From the NCBI GenBank assembly GCA_964555675.1, contig CAZKTU010000007.1, positions 1 to 64,000 on the forward strand: a stretch of 64,000 nucleotides of DNA, given 5' to 3'. Under the pieces are notes generated by a model. The model saw nothing but the letters and a program-made list of their open reading frames with translations, did no database searches and was not told the origin of the DNA. The first letter of the stretch is position 1; every line of letters begins with the position of its first letter. The translations under genes and the position numbers were made by a program. Of this stretch, positions 32,485 through 41,400 are shown in pieces. Origin of the DNA: CAIWXH01 sp964555675. Its GTDB lineage: Bacteria > Chloroflexota > Chloroflexia > Chloroflexales > Chloroflexaceae.

Positions 32485-35400
32485 ATGCATCCTACCAATC
32501 ATCGCAGCCACCCAGTAGGCCCCTTCGCTACTCTCCCCCTGGTTCTCCTGGCTGCGCTTCTTACCCTCGCCCAGCCCTCGCCAGCCCGGGCCGCCAGCGC
32601 CGCTCTCGACGTCACCCTGCGCACCGAGTTCCCAGTGGTCAACAGCGGCGACTGGGCCGTGGTCGAGGTGAACTACAGCTGCTCGAGCGTCACCAACCTC
32701 CCCTGTGCCGACGTCGTGATCACCAGTGTGCTCCCGCCTCAGTTGGCCCGCGCCGCGAGTGACGTGCAGCTGATCGGGGTCGAGGCCGTCACCAGCTACA
32801 GTCCGGCCACCAATACCGCGCGCTGGGCTTTCGCCGAGCCCCTCAACGCCGGCAGCACGGGCACCTTCGAGCTGCGCGTGCGCTTCGCCCCCGGCGTCAC
32901 CGCCGACGGGACCGAGGCCCTGCTGCGCGCCGAGGTGAGCGGCAGTAATGCCGCCCCCGCCGTCTCGAATCTGCTCCCCCTCACCGCCCGCGCTACGCCG
33001 CGCGCCCGGGCCGACAAGCGCTTCGTCTCCGGCGGCGTCCTCGACCTACCCACGCTCTATCAGGTTGAGGTCTGTGTGCCGAACGCGACGAGCGGGGCCC
33101 TCGACCTCACCAGCGTGGTGATCAGCGACACTCTCCCTCTGGGGGCGCGCTTCGACAGCGCCAGCGACGGGGGTGTGTACGACCCCGCCTCAGGCACGGT
33201 CGTCTGGCCGCCCGCCAGCATCCTGGTCAGCGCCGGCCAGTCGTGCGCCCGCCGTACCCTGAGCGTCACCTTCCTCGATGCCGCCTTCAATGTCGGCGAC
33301 GAGGTGCGCAACGAGATGTCCGCCTCGGCGACCGCCCTTGGCGGGGCCATCCTGACCCTGATCGACAGCGACATCCGGCTCATCCAGCCGCCCACGCCCG
33401 GGCTCGCCTTCGGCAAGAGCGGCCCCGCCCAGGCCAGGGTCGGCGAGACCATCCGCTACAGCTTCGCACAGAGCAATACTGGCACGACCCCCCTCACCGA
33501 CCTCAGCCTGGTCGATCAGATCCCGCCCGAGGTGCAGGTTAGCCGGATCTACGCCGCCGGCCACAACCAGGCCGCCCTCCTGCGTCTGCGCGTCGAGTAT
33601 CAGGTCGACCAGAGCGGTCTCTGGCAGGAGCTGCCGGGCAGCCCCTACAGCGCCGCCGCCTGCGTCAATGTGGCCCCCGCGGTCGGCGGGGGCTGCGCCG
33701 AGAGCCTCGTCATCGGGGGCGCTACGCTCACCGCCCTGCGCTGGACCTATCTCGACCCGCTGCCGTACGGCTGGCAGGCGACGGGCAATGGCAGCGGCCT
33801 CGAGGCCGCCGTGGTCAGCGCCCCGGCCAACCAGATCATTGTCAACCGGGGCGACTCGAGCTACACCTTCAATGGCTATAGCATCCTCGACTCCAGCACG
33901 GCCCGCACCCGTGTCGTGGTCGACCTCCCGGGGGCCCGCCCGAGCGTCTCGAAGGCGGCCTCGCCCTCGGTGGTCTACGCGGGCGACGAGGTGCTCTACA
34001 CGCTGACCCTGCGCAACAATCAGCTGGCCGGCTTCAGCACCGCCCTCTCCAGCCCCCAGATCGCCGACCGGCTCGTGCCCGAGTTGGCCTATGTCGCCGA
34101 TAGCCAGCGCCTGGTCTCCGGACCCGCAGGGGCCCCGGCCCCGTCGTTTCTGCTGCTTCCCGACTTTCGGGGTGGCGGGCGCACGCTGCTGCGCTGGAGC
34201 TGGCCCGGCTACAGTCTGGCCCCGGGGCAGGAGCTGAAGGTCTCGTTCCGCGCCCGGGTCGCGCCCTTCACGGCCGCGGGCCAGTTCGCCAACAGCGCCC
34301 AGCTGGCCGGCTGGTCGAACGACGTCGACGATATGGTGCTCTCCGGCTGCTCTAGCAGCCCCATCGATACCCTCGACTACGACGACGACGGCAACACCCA
34401 GGAGCGTCTCTGCGGCTCATCGGCCTCGAATGTGAGTCTGGCCGAGTCCGCCGGCACCGACTCGCTCAAGCTCGTCAAGGGCCAGCTCGACAGCGCCTGG
34501 AGCAAGGACCCGGAGCGCGGGCTGACCGTCCCCGGCGGCCGCGCCGACTATACCCTCACGATCACCAACACCGGCACCGTCGCGCTCAACCAGCTCGTGC
34601 TGGTCGACATCCTGCCCTGGCTGGGCGACATGGGCGTGATTCGCCTCGATCAGCAGCGCGAGACCGAGTGGCGCCCGTTTCTGGTCGCGCCGATCGTCGG
34701 CCCCTCGGGCTCAACCGTCTTCTACAGTACACAGGCTAACCCCTGTCGCCAGCCCGATCTGGGCCTCGACCCCGATGCAGGAAACTGTCAGCCCGCCGCC
34801 TGGTCTACCGCTCCGCCGGCTGACATCACAGCCGTCCAGTCCTTCAAGATCGACTTCGGGGCCAGAACCCTCAGCCCCGACGAGGCGGTGACCGTCGCGG
34901 TGCGTATGCGCGCCCCCTACGGCGGCGAGGCCGGCGAGATCGCCTGGAACTCGTTTGGCTACAGGGCCCGCGAGCTCGGCACCGGCGCCTATCTGCTGGC
35001 GGCCGAGCCCCCGCGCGTCGGCATCGAGCGACAAAGTGTTCTCCCACCCGGCTACGGCGACTTCGTCTGGCTCGACCAGGATGAGGACAACCTCCAGGGC
35101 CCCGGCGAACCTGGGCTCAACGGGGTGCGCGTCGAGCTCTTCCGCGACAGCGACGGGGTGGCGGGGGCGAGCGCGGGCGACACCTTCGTCGACGAGACGA
35201 TCACCGGGCCCCACGACGACGGCCGCCCCGGCTTCTACCTCTTCTCGCACCCCGACCTGGTGCCGCCCGGCGACTACTACGCCCGCTTCACCCCACCCCT
35301 CGGCTACGGCCTGGCTCTGCCCGACGCCGGCGCCGACGACCGCGACTCCGATGTCGATCTGGGCACCCGCCTCACGCCTGTCACCACCCTCGCGCCCGGC

Positions 35401-38400
35401 GAGGTCGAGCTGACCTGGGACGCCGGCCTGCGCACCAGCACCGCGGTCGGCAACTATATCTGGCTCGACCGCAACTATAACGGGCTGCAGGACGAGCCGG
35501 CCGAGGCCGGGCTGAACGGGGTGGGCGTGAGCCTGCGCCGCGCCGACGGCAGCCTGGTTGGCGTCACGCTCACGGCGGACGACCCTCTGGGCCGCCCGGG
35601 GTACTACCTCTTTGACGAGCTGGCCGCCGGCGACTACTACGTCGAGGTGGATCTGCCCGCGGGCTTCAGCTTCGCCACGGCCGACCAGGGCGACGACGCC
35701 GGCGACTCCGATGTCGAGCCCACGACGGGCAGCAGCGCCACCTTCAGCCTGAGCGCCAACCAGTATGATCCGACGCGCGACGTCGGCCTGACGCTGCCCG
35801 CCGGGGCTCTGCGCCTGGGCAACCTGCTCTGGCTGGACCGTAACGGCAACGGGCGCTACGACCCGGCCGCGGGCGAGCGCGGCATCGACGGGGCGCGCCT
35901 GAGCCTCTTCCGCGACAGCAACGCCAATAATAGCCCTGACCCCGGCGAGCATGTCGGCACCGCGACGACGGCTAGCCGCCTCGGCGAGGCCGGCTGGTAC
36001 GAGTTCGCGGGTCTGGCCGCGGGTAGCTACCTGGTCGCGATCGACCTGGACAACTTTGCTCCCGGCGGGCCCCTGGCGGGCCTGCGCAGTAGCGAAGGCA
36101 ACCTGCCCACGCCCGACCCTGACGACAACGCCGACGACGACGACAACGGCGACCTGGGCGCGGCCACCATCGCCAGCCGGGCGATCACGCTTGGCCCCGG
36201 CGAGCCGACCAACGACGGCGACGACGCCGCGGGCAACCAGACCCTCGACTTCGGCCTGGTGAGCGGAGCGGCCCTGGGCAACTATGTCTGGTTCGATGTC
36301 GACGCCGACGGCCTGCAGGAAGCCGGCGAGCCGCCTGTGCCGGGCGTCACCGTCGAGCTGCTGGATGGGTTCGGCACCGCGGTCATGACCACCACGACCG
36401 ACAGCCTGGGGGGCTACGGCTTCGGCGGGCTGAGCCCGGGCGACTATAGTCTGCGCTTCAGCGGGCTGCCCGCCGGCCACAGCTTCACGGCGCGCGGCCA
36501 GGGCGCCGACGCGGCCCTCGACTCGGACCCCGACCCGGCCGACGGCACGACGGGCCTGCTCACCCTGGCCGCCGAGCAGACCGACCTGGGCTGGGACGCG
36601 GGCCTGGTCGCGAGCCTGGCCGGCCTCGGCGATCGGGTCTGGGATGACCTCGACCGCGACGGGGTCCAGGATGCCGGCGAGCCTGGCCTCAACGGGGTGG
36701 CCGTGCAGCTCTTCCGCGCCGACGGCAGTCTCTATGCCGCGACCGCGACCACGACCAACTCGGGCGCCGACGGGCTGTATGCCTTTGGCGGCCTGCCGCC
36801 CGGCGACTACTACCTCGTCTTTGGGGCCCCGCCCGCCGGCTACAAGCTCAGCCCCCAGAACGCGGGCGGCGGCGACGCGGACGACAGTGATGCCGATCTG
36901 TCCACGCGCCGCACCTCGCTGACGACGCTCGGGCCCGGCGAGCTCGATATGAGCTGGGACATGGGGCTGTACGCCTACGCGGGGATTGGCGACCGGGTCT
37001 GGAAGGATCTCGACCGCGACGGCCTGCAGGGCGGCGCCGAGGCCGGGGCGAGCGGCGTCACCGTGCGCCTGTATAGGCCCGGCAGCAGCACCGCCCTCGC
37101 CAGCGCCACGACCGACGCCAGCGGCCTCTACACCTTCACCAACCTGCTCCCCGGCGACTACTACCTCGAGTTCAGCCTGCCCGAAGGCTACAGGAGCAGC
37201 CCGCGCGACGCCGGCGACGACGCCGGCGACTCCGACCCGCACCCGAGCACCTACCAGACCGAACTGACCACCCTCGCCGCGGGCGAGCTCGACCGAAGCT
37301 GGGACTTCGGGATCTACCCCACCGCAAGCATCGGCGACCTGGCCTGGCTCGACCGTGACGCCGACGGTCTGCAAGAGCCGGGCGAGCCCGGCGTCCCCGG
37401 CGTTCAGGTGGTGCTCTACGACAGCGGCGGCGCCAGCATCGACAGCACGGTCAGCGACGCGACCGGCAAGTACCGTTTCGGCGATCTGCTCCCCGGCGAC
37501 TACAGCCTGCTGTTCGAGCTGCCGCCGACCTTCGTGCTCAGCCCGCGCGATGCCGGGGCCAATGGGATCGATAGTGATGTCTACACCGCCACCAGGCGCA
37601 CCGACCTGACGAGCCTCGACCCCGGCGAGAGCGACCAGAGCTGGGACATCGGCCTGTACCAGGATTCGCGTCTGGGCGATTATGTGTGGCACGATCAGGA
37701 CGCCGACGGCCTGCAGGATGGCGGCGAACCCGGCATCCCCGCGGTTGTGGTGACCCTCTACAGGCCCGGCCCCGACGGCGCGGTGGGCACCGTCGACGAT
37801 ACGCTCGTGCTGACCGATACCACCGATGCGGGCGGGCGCTACCTCTTCGCGAACCTGCCGCCCCGCGACTACTACCTCCAGTTCAGCTTGCCGGCGGGCT
37901 ACACGACGGCCAGCGCCCCCGACAGCGCCGACGCGGACGACGACAGCGACAGCGACGCCGATCCGGCGACCCTGCGCACCGCACTGATCAGCTTGCCCTC
38001 GAGCACGAGCGACCTGAGCTGGGACCTGGGCCTCTACAACCCTGCCAGCCTGGGGGACCGGGTCTGGCTCGACGAGGACGCCGACGGCGTGCAGGACCCG
38101 GCGGAGAGCGCCACCCCGGGCGCCGTGGCCAACCTCACGGTCGAGCTGTGGCGGCCGGGCGGCGGCACGCCCGCCGTCACTACGACGACCGATCTCGCCG
38201 GCCTCTACAGCTTCACCGACCTGGCGCCCGGCGACTACTACCTGGTCTTCCGCGCCCCCGCGGGCTATGCGATCACGCGCCAGAATCAGGGCGACGACGC
38301 TGCCGACTCCGACGCCTCGCCGCTCAGCGGGCAGACCGGCTTCATCGCTCTCGCCTCGGGCGAGCACGACCCCGGCTGGGACCTGGGCCTCTACAACCCG

Positions 38401-41400
38401 GCCAGCCTGGGGGACCGGGTCTGGCTCGACGAGGACGCCGACGGCGTGCAGGACCCCGGCGAGAGCGAGGGGGTGGCGGGCGTGCGGGTCGAGCTGCTGG
38501 ACGGGGCGACGCTCCTCGACTACACCTACAGCGATATCGGCGGGCGCTACAGCTTTAGCGACCTGCTGCCCGGTAGCTACAGGGTGCGCTTCGGCGCTCT
38601 CCCCGCGGGCTACTACGTCAGCCCCAGCGGGCAGAGCGGCGACGAGAGCCTCGACTCGGACGCCGACGCGGCCTCGGGCCTGACGACCGCGGAGATCATG
38701 CTCACTTCGGGCGTCGACGACCGCAGGCACGACCTGGGCCTGTACCGCCTCGCCGCAATCGGCGACCGGGTCTGGCACGACCGTGACGCGGACGGGGCCC
38801 AGGATGCGGGCGAGCCGGGTGTCGGCGGGGCGACGGTCGCGCTCTACGACAGCGCCGGCGCCCTGATCAGCACCACGACGACCCTGGCGAGCGGCCTCTA
38901 CACCTTCACGGGCGTGATCCCCGGCGACTACTACCTGCAGCTCGCGCTGCCCGCCGGCTATGACGCGCTCAGCCCGCAAGACCAGCCGGGCGACGATGCC
39001 CTCGACAGTGACGCCGACCCCGTCACGCGGCGCACCCCCGCGACCAGCCTGAGCTCGGGCGAGAGCGACCCTAGCTGGGATATGGGCCTCTACCAGCACG
39101 CCGGCCTGGGCGACTACGTCTGGGAGGACCAGAACGGAAATGGGCGTCAGGATGGGGGCGAGCCCGGCCTCGACGGCGTGACAGTCACCCTGGACTACGC
39201 CGGCCCCGACGGTGTGCTCGGGGCCGGCGGCGACGACACGCTGGCCGTGAGCGCCACCACCACCCTGAGCGGCAGCTACGGCTTCGTCGGCCTGACCCCG
39301 GGCGTCTACCGCCCCCGCTTCGGCGAACTGGCCGGCTACGCGCGCGCCGTCTCCGACAGTGTTGTGGCGACCGATACGACCGACAGCGACGCGGACGCCG
39401 CCACAGGCTACGCGGCGAGCACGATGCTGGAGTCGGGCGAGCTTGACCTGAGCTGGGACGCGGGCTTCTACAGGCCGGCGACCCTCGGCGACTACGTCTG
39501 GGAAGATCTGGACGGCGACGGGGTGCAGACGCCGGGCGAGCCGGGCTTCGGCGGGGTGGGCGTGAGCATGGCCTACGCGGGCCTCGACGGTCTGTTCGGC
39601 ACCGGCGACGACATCCTCGCCGCGGGCGGCGACACCACCGACGGGGCCGGCAGCTACCTGTTCGAGAGCCTGCGGCCCGGGCGCTATAGCCTGACCTTCA
39701 CGCGGCCGGCCGGCTACGCCTTCACACGGGGCGGGCGGGGCGACGCCCAGACCGGCAGCGATCTGGCCGAGGGGTTGGCGGCCACTGCGACCACAACTGC
39801 GACCGATTTGCTCTCGGGCGAGGATGACCGCACCTGGGACGCGGGACTCTATCAGCTGCTGAGCCTGGGCGATCTGGTCTGGGACGACCTGGATAACGAC
39901 GGCCTGCACGATGGCGCGCCCGAGGCGGGGATCGCGGGCGTCACCGTCACGCTCTATCTGGACGACGGCGACGGGGCTTATGACGCGGGCGATACCCTCG
40001 TGGCGACCGACACCACCGACACAGACGGGCACTATCTGTTCGCCGACTTGACCCAGGGCGACTACCTGGCTGTCATCCCCGCCGGCAACTTCGCCGTGGG
40101 CGGGGCCTTGCGCTTCTTCCGCAGCAGTGACCGCGGCGTCCCGACAGATGTCGCCGCCGACCCGGACAACGACCTCGACGGCGACGACAACGGCGTCGGG
40201 CCGAGCGGGGGCGCAGTGGGCGGCCCGGTCGCGAGCGCGGCCGTCGGCCTGAGGCCGCAGCTCGAGCCTGCGGACGACGGCGACGCCGACTCCAGCAGCA
40301 ACCTCAGCCTCGACTTCGGCTTCTATAGCCTGAGCGTGGGCAACCTGGTGTGGGACGACCGCGATAACGACGGTCTGTTCGACGGCGCGCCCGAGGCGGG
40401 GCTCAACAGCCGGGCGGTCAGCCTCTACTACGACGCCAATAACGACGGCGACTTCCTGGACGCGGGCGAGTCAACGGCCATCACCACCACCACCACGAGC
40501 AACGGCGGGCGCTATCTCTTCGGCGGCCTGCGCGACGGCGGGCGCTACCAGGTCGGCGCGGCGACGGGCGGCGCGAGCTGGGTCTCGAGCACTGGCGGCG
40601 CGAACGGCGCCCCGAGCGGCCCCTTCGAGCCGGGCCACCCCGTGGACGGCGACAGCGCCGATGGGGACGATAACGGTACGAAGGCCGCGAGCAACACCGC
40701 GCGTAGTGCCGCCTTTGTGCTGATGGCGGGCGACGAGCCCACCGGCGAGGGTGACCTGACCATGCCCACGGGGGTGACGAACCCCGCCGCCGACAGCAGC
40801 AGCAATCTGAGCGTCGACTTCGGCATGTTCAACCATGCCCGCATCGGCAACCAGGTCTGGCTCGACGTCAACGGCAACGGCATCCAGAACGAGGCCCCGC
40901 TCAGCGGGGTCGGCGGCGTCACTGTCCGGCTCTACAACAGCGCGAGCGCCGTGGTCTCGACCACGACCACCAGCGCGTCCGGGGTCTATGGCTTCGGCTA
41001 CCTGTTGCCCGGCGACTACAGCCTCGAGTTCGCCGGCCTCCCCGCGGCCTACGCCGTGAGCGCGCAGGACCAGGGCGCGAATAACGCGACCGACAGCGAT
41101 GTGAGCCCCGCCACCCTGCGTACGCTCTCGACCACCCTGACCCTGGGCGAGGACGATACAAGCTGGGACCTGGGGCTCTACCAGCGGCTCGGCCTGGGCG
41201 ACCTGCTGTGGGACGACCGGGATAACGACGGCCTGCACGATGGCGCCGCCGAGCCCGGCATCGACGGCGTGACGCTCGAGCTCTACAGCGATGACGGCGA
41301 TGGGGGCCTCGACGCCGGCGACACGCTGATCAGCACGACTACGACGGCGGGCGGCGGCCTCTATAGCTTTACGAGTCTCGAGCAGGGCTCCTATCTGGTG

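Noticed and set aside
34711..40032. A 1,773-codon open frame on the minus strand inside the giant gene
   Set aside because: It is antisense to a protein with clear repeated domains. Its composition (Val/Ala/Gly/Arg) is what the reverse frame of Asp/Gly-rich GC codons gives, and it has no recognisable domain.
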